DNA from: Bog-532 sp965277615
Lineage (GTDB): Bacteria; Actinomycetota; Actinomycetes; Streptosporangiales; Streptosporangiaceae
Assembly (NCBI GenBank): GCA_965277615.1
Contig: CBDIDG010000006.1
Location: 2,046,001-2,110,000 of the forward strand
Direction: 5' to 3'
Length of the DNA stretch: 64,000 nt
In this document: in pieces, positions 35,020 through 43,242 of the stretch
Numbering within the stretch: position 1 is the first letter of the stretch
How the letters are laid out: every line of letters starts with the position of its first letter
Notes under the pieces: generated by a model
The model's database searches: none
Told to the model about the DNA's origin: nothing
The model's input: only the letters and a program-made list of their open reading frames with translations
Program-made: the position numbers and the translations under genes

Positions 35020-35025
35020 TATCGT
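35020..35025 (+). promoter_or_regulatory. Leaderless -10 box (TATCGT) for the epimerase
   Basis: TATCGT ends seven bases before the ATG at 35033, matching the other leaderless starts in the window. It shows which ATG belonged to the intact epimerase gene. Confidence 0.45.
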
Positions 35026-35032
35026 GTCGGCC

Positions 35033-36012
35033 ATGGCGAAAATTCTGGTGACAGGAGCGCTAGGCATCTAGGAGACGCGCTGACCCGGGTGCTGCGCGAC
35101 CGCGGCTACGAGGTGACCGGGCTGGACGTGCTGGACTCGCCCGGCACCACGGTGACCGGATCGATCACCGACCGAGAGCTGGTCCGGTCCTGCCTGGACG
35201 GGGTGTCAGCCGTGCTGCACACCGCCACCCTGCACAAGCCGCACGTGGCCTCGCACCGCCAGCAGGATTTCGTGGACACCAACGTGACCGGGACGCTGAC
35301 GCTGGCCGAGGAGGCGGCCGCAGCCGGCGTGGCCAGCTTCGTGTTCACCAGCAGCACCAGCGCGCTCGGCCGCGCGCTGACCCCGGCGGCCGGCCTGCCC
35401 GCGGCCTGGATCACCGAGGACGTCGCCCCGGTGCCGCGCAACATCTACGGGGTGACCAAGACCGCGGCGGAGAACCTGTGCGAGATCATCGCGCGGGACC
35501 GGGGCCTGCCGGTGGTGGTGCTGCGCACGGCCCGGTTCTTCCCCGAGCCGGACGACGTCGACGACGTCCGCACCGCCTACCAGGACGCGAACATCAAGGC
35601 CAACGAGTACCTGTACCGCCGGGTGGACCTGCAGGATGTGGCCGACGCGCACCTGCTGGCCCTGGAGCGGGCGCCACAGCTCGGGTTCGGCCGGTACATC
35701 ATCAGCGCGACCACTCCGTTCACCCGGGATGACCTGGCCGAACTGCGCACCGCCGCCCCGGAGGTGGTACGGCGCCGGTTCCCCGATTTCGGGGATGTGT
35801 ACCCGAGCCGGGGCTGGCGGATGTTCCCGGGCATCGGCCGGGTCTACGTGAACGCGAAGGCCCGGGCCGAGCTGGGCTGGACGCCACGGTATGACTTCCG
35901 GTACGTGCTGGACGCGCTGCGGGAGGACCGCGACTTCCGCAGCCCGCTGGCCCTGGCCGTGGGAGCCAAGGGCTACCACCAGGAGAGCACCGGGGTGTAC
36001 ACCACGCGCTAG
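35033..36012 (+). pseudogene. NAD(P)-dependent epimerase/dehydratase, N-terminal one-base frameshift
   Basis: From ATG 35033 the frame reads 'MAKILVTGALGI' then TAG at 35069. The +2 frame continues with 'HLGDALTRVLRDRGYEV'. Inserting a single C after base 35065 restores 'MAKILVTGALGHLGDALTRV', a perfect GxxGxxG NAD-binding start. The rest, to 36012, is an intact extended SDR: 'SFVFTSSTSALG', the catalytic 'NIYGVTKTAAENL' (Y-x-x-x-K) and 'WTPRYDFRYVLDALREDRDF'. Either the gene is freshly broken or one base was lost in sequencing. A start inside the second frame (for example GTG 35089) would lack the cofactor loop. Confidence 0.8.
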
Positions 36013-36020
36013 GCGTGGAG

Positions 36021-36872
36021 TCAGGCCTGCGGCGGAGCGACGCGGTAGTGGTAGCCGTGGTGCGTAGTAAAGCCGAGCCGGCCGTACAGGGCCAGCGCGG
36101 CCTGGTTGCCGTCCTCGACCTGGAGGAAGACGCGGCGGGCGCCGCGCTGGGCGGCGTGGGTGATCAGCGCGGTGGTGACCGCGGCGCCCAGGCCGCGGCG
36201 GCGATAGTCCGGGTCGACCTCGATCGCGGTCAGGCCGGCCCAGTGGTCCCCGTTACTGTGGGCTCCGTTGCTGTGGTCCCCGTTGCTTCCGGTCCCGGCG
36301 ACGCGGCCGATGGCCACGGTCCGGTCACCGTCCCGGGCCGACGCGAACGCCTGCCAGGGGGCCGAGGTCAGCATCGTCCGGGCGACCGGCGGCAGTTCGG
36401 GCTGGCCGCGGAAGTGGTAGAGCGCCAGCCAGTCGTGACCGGGCTCACCGTCCAGGCGGACCGGAAGGGCGGCGGCCGGGGTGACAGCCGGGGCGGCGGC
36501 CGGAGTGACAGCCGGGGCGTCGGCCGTTGAGGTTCGGGTCATCACGATCACCGTGGCCTCGTCGCGCAGCGTCCAGCCCTGGTCGGCCAGGAACCGGTCG
36601 ACGGGGTTGCGCTCCGGCTGGCCCGCTGGATAGCTGACCGACGCCATGGGGGTCAGGCCACGGGCGGTGTACCAGCGCCGGATACGCGCGGCCGCCTCGG
36701 GCAGCGGCACCCCGGGGTCCCCCATGGTCAGGGCGCTGTTGGCCCGGCCGGTGAACCCGGCCCCGGCTCGCAGCAGCCAGTCGCCCAGCGGTTCAGTTTC
36801 GGTCCCGCGCCAGGTCAGCGCGCCCGCCAGGTCCAGCGCGGCGATGTCAGGGTCAGTGATCGGCGTGCCCAT
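36021..36872 (-). CDS. GNAT family N-acetyltransferase
   Basis: The 283-residue protein has a C-terminal GNAT fold with the acetyl-CoA loop 'VDPDYRRRGLGAAVTTALI' and 'LQVEDGNQAALALYGRLGF'. An N-terminal half ('GDWLLRAGAGFTGRANSALT') matches the double-domain acetyltransferases of actinobacteria. Two short repeats lie inside: S-N-G-D-H/S-N-G-A-H units (near 36245-36294) and A-V-T-P-A-A units (near 36470-36520). I choose ATG 36872, ten bases after the SDR stop. Substrate unknown; probably co-transcribed with the SDR gene. Confidence 0.82.
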   Translation of the reverse strand: MGTPITDPDIAALDLAGALTWRGTETEPLGDWLLRAGAGFTGRANSALTMGDPGVPLPEAAARIRRWYTARGLTPMASVSYPAGQPERNPVDRFLADQGWTLRDEATVIVMTRTSTADAPAVTPAAAPAVTPAAALPVRLDGEPGHDWLALYHFRGQPELPPVARTMLTSAPWQAFASARDGDRTVAIGRVAGTGSNGDHSNGAHSNGDHWAGLTAIEVDPDYRRRGLGAAVTTALITHAAQRGARRVFLQVEDGNQAALALYGRLGFTTHHGYHYRVAPPQA

Positions 36873-36882
36873 AGCTGCGTGT

Positions 36883-37587
36883 TTACCAGGGAATGGGACC
36901 GTGCCGGTCGAAGTAGCCGCCGGTCGGGGCGCCGGGGCCGTCCGCACCGATCTGGGCCATCGCGACGATGATCTCGGCGCCCTCCTCGATGGTCTGGGTC
37001 CCGTGGTGGGCGTTGAGGTCGGTGGCGGTGTAGCCGGGGTCGACCGTGTTGATCTTCAGCCGCGGGAAGGCCTTGGCGTACTGCGAGGTCAGCATGTTCA
37101 CCGCGGCCTTGGCCGAGCTGTAGGCCAGGGTCGGGAACTGGGACTCCATCCGGGCCGGGTTGGTGGTGATGCCGAACGAGCCCAGGCCGCTGCTGACGTT
37201 GACGATGACCGGGGCACTGCTGGCCTCCAGCAGCGGCAGGAAGGCGTGCGTGACCCGGACCACGCCGTACACGTTGACTGCGTAGACCCGCTGGACGTCG
37301 GCCGCGGTGACGTCGCCCGGGAACATGCGGCCGCCGGGGATGCCCGCGTTGTTGACGAGAACGTCGAGGCCGCCGGTCTCGGCCTGGATCTGGGCCGCGG
37401 CCGCCGCGACCGAGTCGTCGCTGGTCACATCGATGGGCACGAACCGGGCACCGAGCTGGGCGGCTGCTTCCTTGCCGCGCTGTTCGTCCCGGGCACCCAC
37501 GTAGACCGTGTGGCCGGCCGCGATCAGCTGGCGGGCGGTCTCCCGGCCGAGTCCCTTGTTGGCGCCGGTGATCAAGGTGGTGGTCAT
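36883..37587 (-). CDS. Short-chain dehydrogenase/reductase
   Basis: This classical SDR of 234 residues has the cofactor motif 'TLITGANKGLGRETARQL' (residues 4-21), 'DVLVNNAGIPGG', the catalytic Ser in 'IVNVSSGLGSFG' and 'YSSAKAAVNML' (Y-x-x-x-K). It ends 'GGYFDRHGPIPW', typical of carbonyl reductases in this group. It is divergent from an HTH regulator 100 bases away, the usual arrangement for a regulator and its target. Confidence 0.9.
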   Translation of the reverse strand: MTTTLITGANKGLGRETARQLIAAGHTVYVGARDEQRGKEAAAQLGARFVPIDVTSDDSVAAAAAQIQAETGGLDVLVNNAGIPGGRMFPGDVTAADVQRVYAVNVYGVVRVTHAFLPLLEASSAPVIVNVSSGLGSFGITTNPARMESQFPTLAYSSAKAAVNMLTSQYAKAFPRLKINTVDPGYTATDLNAHHGTQTIEEGAEIIVAMAQIGADGPGAPTGGYFDRHGPIPW

Positions 37588-37676
37588 GGCTTCATCCTGC
37601 CCGGCGGGCCGCAGGCCAGGCAGTAGCCGCTTCTTCCTGGGACTGGCGGTACCAGGAACGGTGGGCTCCGGCCGCG

Positions 37677-37682
37677 CATACT
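37677..37682 (+). promoter_or_regulatory. Possible leaderless -10 box (CATACT)
   Basis: CATACT lies six bases before the ATG at 37689. The GGGAGG between them touches the start codon and is too close to act as a normal ribosome-binding site, so a leaderless start is more likely. Confidence 0.35.
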
Positions 37683-37688
37683 GGGAGG

Positions 37689-38528
37689 ATGACTGATCAT
37701 GGGGAGCTCGGCGCGGCGCTGCGGTGCTGGCGGGACCGGGTGTCCCCCGCCGAGGCGGGACTGCCTGCGGGCCGGGCCCGGCGCGCGCCCGGGCTGCGGC
37801 GCGAGGAGCTGGCCCTGCTGGCCGGGGTGTCCGCCGACTACATCACCCGGCTGGAGCAGGGCCGCGCCACCGCACCGTCGGCGCAGGTGCTGGGCGCCCT
37901 GGGCCGGGCCCTGCGGTTGTCCCGGGAGGAACAGGATCATCTGTTCCGGCTGGCCGGGCAGGCACCGCCGCGGCCTGGTCACATCACCGCCCAGCTCACC
38001 CCCGGGGTGCAGCGGCTGCTGGATCAGCTGACCGGCGTGCCGGTCGGCGTCAACGACGCGGCCTGGAACCTGATCGCCTGGAACCCGCTATGGGCGGCGC
38101 TGATGGGGGATCCATCCGCGCTGACCGGACGGATGCGGAACGTGCTATGGCGGCACTTCACCGGCCGGCAGGCCCGGGTGGTGCGCACGCCGGAGGAAGA
38201 GGCCCGGTTCGAGGAGTCGACCGTGGCGGACCTGCGCTCGGCCACCGCCCGCTATCCCGACGACACGGACCTGCGGCAGCTCATCGCCGACCTGCGGGCG
38301 GCCAGCCCCCGGTTCGCCACGCTGTGGGAGACCGGGGCCGTCGGCACGCACCGGGAGGCGCACAAGACCTTCGACCACCCGGACGTCGGCCTGGTCACCG
38401 TGGACTGCGACGTGCTCACCGTGGACGGCAGCGACCTGCGCATCATCGCCTACACCGCCCCGGCCGGCAGCGAGGCGGCGGAGAAGCTGCGGCTGCTGTC
38501 GGTGATCGGGACCCAGGCCCTGCGCTGA
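37689..38528 (+). CDS. XRE-family transcriptional regulator (MmyB-like)
   Basis: The 279-residue protein has an N-terminal helix-turn-helix ('LRREELALLAGVSADYITRL', residues 36-55) and a C-terminal ligand-binding domain of the MmyB type ('NDAAWNLIAWNPLWAALMGD', 'HKTFDHPDVGLVTVDCDVLT'). Such regulators often control the divergently transcribed oxidoreductase, here the SDR at 36883-37587. This is inferred from gene layout. No obvious palindrome is visible in the shared intergenic region. Confidence 0.9.
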   Translation: MTDHGELGAALRCWRDRVSPAEAGLPAGRARRAPGLRREELALLAGVSADYITRLEQGRATAPSAQVLGALGRALRLSREEQDHLFRLAGQAPPRPGHITAQLTPGVQRLLDQLTGVPVGVNDAAWNLIAWNPLWAALMGDPSALTGRMRNVLWRHFTGRQARVVRTPEEEARFEESTVADLRSATARYPDDTDLRQLIADLRAASPRFATLWETGAVGTHREAHKTFDHPDVGLVTVDCDVLTVDGSDLRIIAYTAPAGSEAAEKLRLLSVIGTQALR

Positions 38529-38615
38529 GGCGGGCCTAGTGCTGAGGCGGGCCCTGCGCTGCGCTGAGGCCGCGCCCGGACCGCGGGCTCGGTGACATCA
38601 GCAGTCATAACCGCT

Positions 38616-39299
38616 TCACTTGGCCCAGTCGGCGTGAGCGGTGGCCTGTTCGGCCTGGGCCCGCAGGGCCCGCACGGCCCGGCCCGGGTCATCGGCAGAG
38701 TAGACCGCCGAGCCGGCCACGAACACGTTGGCCCCGGCGGCGGCGCAGCGCTCGATGGTCTCGTCGTTGACTCCTCCGTCGACCTGCAGCCAGACCGAGC
38801 CGCCGTGCCGGTTGACCATGGCCCGGGCCCCGCGCAGCTTGGGCATGACCAGGTCGAGGAAGTGCTGGCCACCGAAACCAGGCTCCACGGTCATCAGCAG
38901 CAGCATGTCGATCTCCCCCATCAGGTCCTCGTATGGCTCCACCGGGGTGCCCGGGTTGACGGCCAGCCCGGCCCGGGCGCCGGCGTTGCGGATCTCCCGC
39001 AGCGTGCGGACCGGTGCCTTCGCCGCCTCGGCATGGATGGTGACGTTGCGCGCCCCGGCCTCGGCGTAGCCGGGGGCCCACCGGTCCGGGTCCTCGATCA
39101 TCAGGTGACAGTCGATCGGCAGGCTGGTGTGCTTGAGCAGAGACTGCACGACCGGCAGTCCGAGCGTCAGGTTGGGCACGAAGTGGTTGTCCATGACGTC
39201 GACATGGAGCCAGTCGGCGCCCGGGGTCACGGCCGCGGCCTCGTCGGCGAGCCGGGCGAAGTCCGCGGACAGGATGCTGGGCGAGATCTGAACGGCCAT
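38616..39299 (-). CDS. rpe: Ribulose-phosphate 3-epimerase
   Basis: Rpe interconverts ribulose-5-P and xylulose-5-P in the pentose phosphate pathway and is a TIM barrel. From ATG 39299 ('MAVQISPSILSADFARLADE') it has 227 residues, with metal ligands in 'WLHVDVMDNHFVPNLTLG', 'PIDCHLMIEDP' and 'WLQVDGGVNDETI', and 'MTVEPGFGGQHFLD'. ATG 39308 is an equally possible start. It is not next to the rib operon, unlike in many actinobacteria. It would feed xylulose-5-P made by the xylose operon into central metabolism. Confidence 0.95.
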   Translation of the reverse strand: MAVQISPSILSADFARLADEAAAVTPGADWLHVDVMDNHFVPNLTLGLPVVQSLLKHTSLPIDCHLMIEDPDRWAPGYAEAGARNVTIHAEAAKAPVRTLREIRNAGARAGLAVNPGTPVEPYEDLMGEIDMLLLMTVEPGFGGQHFLDLVMPKLRGARAMVNRHGGSVWLQVDGGVNDETIERCAAAGANVFVAGSAVYSADDPGRAVRALRAQAEQATAHADWAK

Positions 39300-39396
39300 G
39301 ACAGTCATTGTGCCGGGCGGGCGCAGCCATTGGGACGGGCAGGCGGAGCAAACCCCGGGATGGGCGGGCGGAGCCAACACTGTCACTGCCTCTGGG

Positions 39397-39402
39397 TACC
39401 GT
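39397..39402 (+). promoter_or_regulatory. Leaderless -10 box (TACCGT) for the DUF2786 gene
   Basis: TACCGT is seven bases before the GTG at 39410. The GGGG in between is one base from the start codon, too close for a usual ribosome-binding site. Confidence 0.4.
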
Positions 39403-39409
39403 TTGGGGC

Positions 39410-40177
39410 GTGGAACGACCAGAGCCGTCAGCAAATCAGCCGGAGGCGACCCGGTCCGAGCAGACCCTGCTCGAACGCGTCCGGAAGCTGCTGGCCAAGG
39501 CCGAGGACGACAGCGTCACCCCGGCCGAAGCCGAAGCGCTGACCGCGAAGGCAGCCGAGCTGATGGCCCGGTACGGGATCGACCGGGCGCTGCTGGCGGC
39601 GACCCGGCCCGAGACCGACCGGCCCGCCGACCGGGTGATCGACGTACCGAACCCGTGGGCCGACGTGCGCGCACACCTGCTGGCCGGGCTGGTCAGTGCC
39701 ATGCGCTGCCAGTGCGTACTGCTGCCGGTGGCCAACGGCAAGCGGGTCCACGTCTTCGGCTACGCCTCGGACCTGGAACGGACCGAGCTGCTGTACACCT
39801 CGCTGCTGGTGCAGATGGCGCACGGCCTGGCCGCGACCCTGGTGCCGGCCACCGCGCGCAGCCCGCGGGCGTGGCGGCGCAGCTGGCTGTTGGGCTACTC
39901 CAGCGCAGTGACGGCCAGGGTCCGGGCGGCCGAGGAGCGGGCGGCCAGCGACGCCACCAGCAGCGGCCGGGACAGCGGCGGCACGTCAACTGAGCTGGTC
40001 CTGGCCGACCGGTCGCTGGTGGTCCGCCGGCACGTGCAGGAGGCCTACCCGCGGACCCGGCGGACCCGGATCACCTACTCCGGCAACGGCTACCGGTCCG
40101 GCTACGCCGAGGGCGAGCGGGCCGACATCGGCGGCAAGCGGGTCCGCCCCGGATCAGGCCGTGCACTCACGTCCTGA
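39410..40177 (+). CDS. DUF2786 domain-containing protein
   Basis: The 255-residue protein starts with the DUF2786 helical motif 'LLERVRKLLAKAEDDSVTPA' (residues 19-38) followed by 'EAEALTAKAAELMARYGID'. The middle is alpha/beta ('VHVFGYASDLERTELLYTSL') and the C-terminus is basic ('YPRTRRTRITYSGNGYRSGY'). The function of the family is unknown. The GTG start at 39410 is preferred over the longer frame to 39308, which overlaps the rpe start region. Confidence 0.85.
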   Translation: MERPEPSANQPEATRSEQTLLERVRKLLAKAEDDSVTPAEAEALTAKAAELMARYGIDRALLAATRPETDRPADRVIDVPNPWADVRAHLLAGLVSAMRCQCVLLPVANGKRVHVFGYASDLERTELLYTSLLVQMAHGLAATLVPATARSPRAWRRSWLLGYSSAVTARVRAAEERAASDATSSGRDSGGTSTELVLADRSLVVRRHVQEAYPRTRRTRITYSGNGYRSGYAEGERADIGGKRVRPGSGRALTS

Positions 40178-40198
40178 CCGGCCACGGGCCCGGCCAGC

Positions 40199-41653
40199 TC
40201 AGGTTCGGCGCAGCAGGGCCAGGAACAGCGCGTCGGTGCCGTGCCGGTGCGGCCAGAGCTGGACGTACTGGCCACCGGGCCCGCGGCTGACGCCGGGGAC
40301 GGGACGGCCCAGTGCGTCGGCCAGGATGGCCGGCGCGTCCAGCACGGTCACGTCCTCGCGGGCGGCCAGCACGTCCGCCACCACTCCTTCGGTCTCGGCC
40401 TGGTGTGGCGTGCAGGTCACGTAGCCGACCACGCCACCGGGCCTTGTGCTGTCGATGGCCGCGTTCAGCAGGTCGCGCTGCAGCGGGACCAGGCCCTCGA
40501 CGTCCTCAGGCGACTTGCGCCAGCGGGCCTCCGGGCGCCGGCGCAGCGCACCCAGGCCCGAGCACGGCACGTCGGCCAGCACCCGCGCGAACGTGCCCGG
40601 GCGCCAGGCCCCGGCCCGCCCGTCGGCCGCGATCGTGGCCGCGCTGGGCAGCCGCCGCAGGTGCTCACCGGTCAGCCCGGCCCGGTGCGGGCGCAGGTCG
40701 GAGGCGATCAGGTGACTACCGCGGTGGGCCTGATCGGCCAGGCCGGCCAGCAGGGCCGCCTTGCCGCCGGGACCGGCGCACAGATCGAGCCAGGGCTCGC
40801 CGGCCTGATCCGCCGGGTCGGCCGAGGCGTGGGCCAGGGCCAGCGCGACCAGCTGGCTGGCCTCGTCCTGGACGAACGCGCGACCCTGCGCCACGGCCGC
40901 GATGGCGCCCGGGTCGCCGCCCGGCAGTACCGCGCCGTAGGGCGACCAGGGCGCGGGAGCGGGCGCGCCGTCGCCGGCCGTGGTCAGCTCGGCCTGATCG
41001 CTGATGCCCGGAATGGCCACCAGCGTGGTCTGCGGCCTGGTGTTTCCGGCTCGCAGGGTGTCCTCGGTCTCGGCCAGGTCGCCGCCGAGCGCATCAGCGA
41101 ACGCCGTGACGATCCAGCGTGGGTAGCTGTACGCGGCGGCCAGGTACCCGACCGGGTCGGCGGCCCGGTCCGGGGTGATGATGGCCACCCAGCCGTCCAG
41201 GTCGCGGGTGCTGACCCGGCGCAGGACCGCGTTGACGAAGCCGGCCGGCCGCATCCCGATCACGTCCTTGGCCAGGTCCACCGACGTGGCTACTGCGGCG
41301 TGGCTGGCCACCCGGGTGGCCAGCAGCTGGTGGGCGCCGAGCCGCAGCACCTCGCGGACCGGCGGGTCGATGTCGGCGACAGGCCGGTCGCTGCACAGAT
41401 CCAGGATCGCGTCGTAGATCTGGCGGCCGCGCAGTGTGCCGTAGGTCAGCTCGGTGGCCAGCGCCGCGTCCCGGCCCTCGATACCGCGTTCGCGCAGCAG
41501 CGCGGGCAGCATCAGGTTGGCGTAGGCACCCCGCTCGTCCACGGCGGCCAGCACGTCGTAGGCCACGCGGCGGACCGGGTCGGCCCGGGTGGCGCGGCGG
41601 GGTCCAGATCGGGGTCCGGGCCGCCCCCGGCCGCGCTGGGTTCGCTGGGCCAC
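40199..41653 (-). CDS. rsmB: 16S rRNA (cytosine-967-C5)-methyltransferase
   Basis: RsmB methylates C967 of 16S rRNA. The 484-residue protein has an N-terminal NusB-like RNA-binding domain (about residues 28-160), the SAM motif 'WLDLCAGPGGKAALLA', the motif IV Cys in 'ADVPCSGLGALRRRPEA' and the catalytic Cys in 'VTCTPHQAETEGVV'. It follows fmt after two bases, in the order def-fmt-rsmB. The first 20 residues are a basic extension. Confidence 0.94.
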   Translation of the reverse strand: MAQRTQRGRGRPGPRSGPRRATRADPVRRVAYDVLAAVDERGAYANLMLPALLRERGIEGRDAALATELTYGTLRGRQIYDAILDLCSDRPVADIDPPVREVLRLGAHQLLATRVASHAAVATSVDLAKDVIGMRPAGFVNAVLRRVSTRDLDGWVAIITPDRAADPVGYLAAAYSYPRWIVTAFADALGGDLAETEDTLRAGNTRPQTTLVAIPGISDQAELTTAGDGAPAPAPWSPYGAVLPGGDPGAIAAVAQGRAFVQDEASQLVALALAHASADPADQAGEPWLDLCAGPGGKAALLAGLADQAHRGSHLIASDLRPHRAGLTGEHLRRLPSAATIAADGRAGAWRPGTFARVLADVPCSGLGALRRRPEARWRKSPEDVEGLVPLQRDLLNAAIDSTRPGGVVGYVTCTPHQAETEGVVADVLAAREDVTVLDAPAILADALGRPVPGVSRGPGGQYVQLWPHRHGTDALFLALLRRT

Positions 41654-41655
41654 GG

Positions 41656-42603
41656 TCAGCCCAGCTTCGGAGCGTTGGGGCCGGACTGGTGCAGGCCCCG
41701 GCCCCAGTCGGCGGCAGGGATCGGGCGCTTGCCCGGCGGCTGCACCAAGCCCAGCTGGACCGGCTCAGTGCCGGTCCCGGCCAGCACGAAGCGCCGACCG
41801 ACCAGCAACTCCCCCGGGGCTAGCGGGCCCACGCCGTCCAGAGCCGCGGCCGGGGCCAGCTCGACCGGGCCGAGCTTGAGCCGGACCCCGCTCAACTCCG
41901 TCCAGGCCCCCGGTTCAGGGGTACAGCCGCGGATCAGCCGGTCGATGGCCGCCGCCGGCAGCCCCCAGTCGACCCGGGCGTCCTCGGGGTTGATCTTGGG
42001 CGCGTAGCTGATGCCTTCGGCCGGCTGCGGGACCGCCCGTACCTCACCGGACTCGATGCCGTCCAGCGTGTCGACCAGCAGCCGGGCACCGGACACGGCC
42101 AGCCGGCCCAGCAGGTCACCGGCGGTGTCGCGCGGGCCGACCGGCTCGGTCAGCACCCCGAACACCGGCCCGGCGTCCAGCTCCTTGACGATCTGGAACG
42201 TGGTCGCGCCGGTCACGTCGTCGCCGTGCAGCAGCGCGTGCTGTACGGGGGCTGCACCGCGCCAGGCGGGCAGCACCGAGAAGTGCAGGTTCACCCAGCC
42301 GTGCACCGGGATGTCCAGCGCCACCTGCGGCAGCAGCGCGCCGTACGCGGTGACCGGGCAGCAGTCCGGGCCGATCGCGCGCAGCCGGTCCAGGAACTCC
42401 GGGTCGCGCGCCTTGGCCGGCTTGAGCACCTCCAGACCCGCCGACTCGGCCAGCTGAGCCACCGGGCTGGCCTCCAGGTGACGGCCACGGCCGGCCGGGG
42501 CGTCTGGCCGGGTGACCACGGCCACGACCTCGTGCCGCGAGGCCAGCAAGGCCTCCAGCGCCACCACAGCCGGGTCCGGGGTCCCGGCGAAAACCAGCCG
42601 CAT
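41656..42603 (-). CDS. fmt: Methionyl-tRNA formyltransferase
   Basis: Fmt formylates initiator Met-tRNA. The 315-residue protein begins 'MRLVFAGTPDPAVVALEALL' and has the formyl-folate site 'NLHFSVLPAWRGAAPVQHAL' with catalytic Asn, His, and the later Asp in 'ELDAGPVF'. The C-terminal OB-like domain is present. It lies seven bases after def, its functional partner. Confidence 0.95.
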   Translation of the reverse strand: MRLVFAGTPDPAVVALEALLASRHEVVAVVTRPDAPAGRGRHLEASPVAQLAESAGLEVLKPAKARDPEFLDRLRAIGPDCCPVTAYGALLPQVALDIPVHGWVNLHFSVLPAWRGAAPVQHALLHGDDVTGATTFQIVKELDAGPVFGVLTEPVGPRDTAGDLLGRLAVSGARLLVDTLDGIESGEVRAVPQPAEGISYAPKINPEDARVDWGLPAAAIDRLIRGCTPEPGAWTELSGVRLKLGPVELAPAAALDGVGPLAPGELLVGRRFVLAGTGTEPVQLGLVQPPGKRPIPAADWGRGLHQSGPNAPKLG

Positions 42604-42610
42604 CAGCCGG

Positions 42611-43156
42611 TCAGAGCGCCTTGCCGAGCGTGGGATGCGGCGAGGACCGCAGCTCGGGCACAGCCATGCCGGACCACTCGGCCTCGCGGATGGCCTTCAT
42701 GGCCAGCTTGCGCTGCTCGGGGTCCAGCCGGTCGATGAACAGCACGCCGTCCAGGTGGTCGGTCTCGTGCTGGAAGCAACGGGCCATCCGCTCGGTGCCT
42801 TCCAGCGTCACCGGGTCGCCGTACATGTTGAAGCCCTTGGCCACCGTGCCCCAGGCGCGCTTGGTCGGGAAGGCCAGGCCGGGGAACGACAGGCAGCCCT
42901 CCTCGTCGGTGTCCTGCTCCTCGGATAGGCCGAGGCTGGGGTTGATCAGGTGCCCGAGCTCGTCGTCGACGAAGTAGGTGAAAACGCGCAGCCCCACACC
43001 GATCTGGGGCGCGGCCAGGCCCGCGCCTGGCGCGTCCATCATGGTGTCGGTGAGGTCCTTGACCAGCTTGCGCAGCTCAGCATCGAAATCTCGGACCGGC
43101 TCCGCAGTGGTGCGCAGCACCGGATCACCGAACAGCCGGATCGCCTTGACGCTCAC
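42611..43156 (-). CDS. def: Peptide deformylase
   Basis: Def removes the N-formyl group from new proteins. From GTG 43156 (GGGAGGA six bases upstream) it has 181 residues and all three motifs: 'GAGLAAPQIG' (44-53), 'EGCLS' with metal ligand Cys88, and 'QHETDHLDG' with His130, Glu131 and His134. The nine-codon longer frame lacks support. First gene of def-fmt-rsmB. Confidence 0.95.
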   Translation of the reverse strand: MSVKAIRLFGDPVLRTTAEPVRDFDAELRKLVKDLTDTMMDAPGAGLAAPQIGVGLRVFTYFVDDELGHLINPSLGLSEEQDTDEEGCLSFPGLAFPTKRAWGTVAKGFNMYGDPVTLEGTERMARCFQHETDHLDGVLFIDRLDPEQRKLAMKAIREAEWSGMAVPELRSSPHPTLGKAL

Positions 43157-43242
43157 GAAAATCCTCCCGGCCCAGACGGGCATCGATCACGCCCGCGTAA
43201 GGGCGCTGTTACCTAGGTGTCAGTTTAGGCGGCCGGAGGCGG

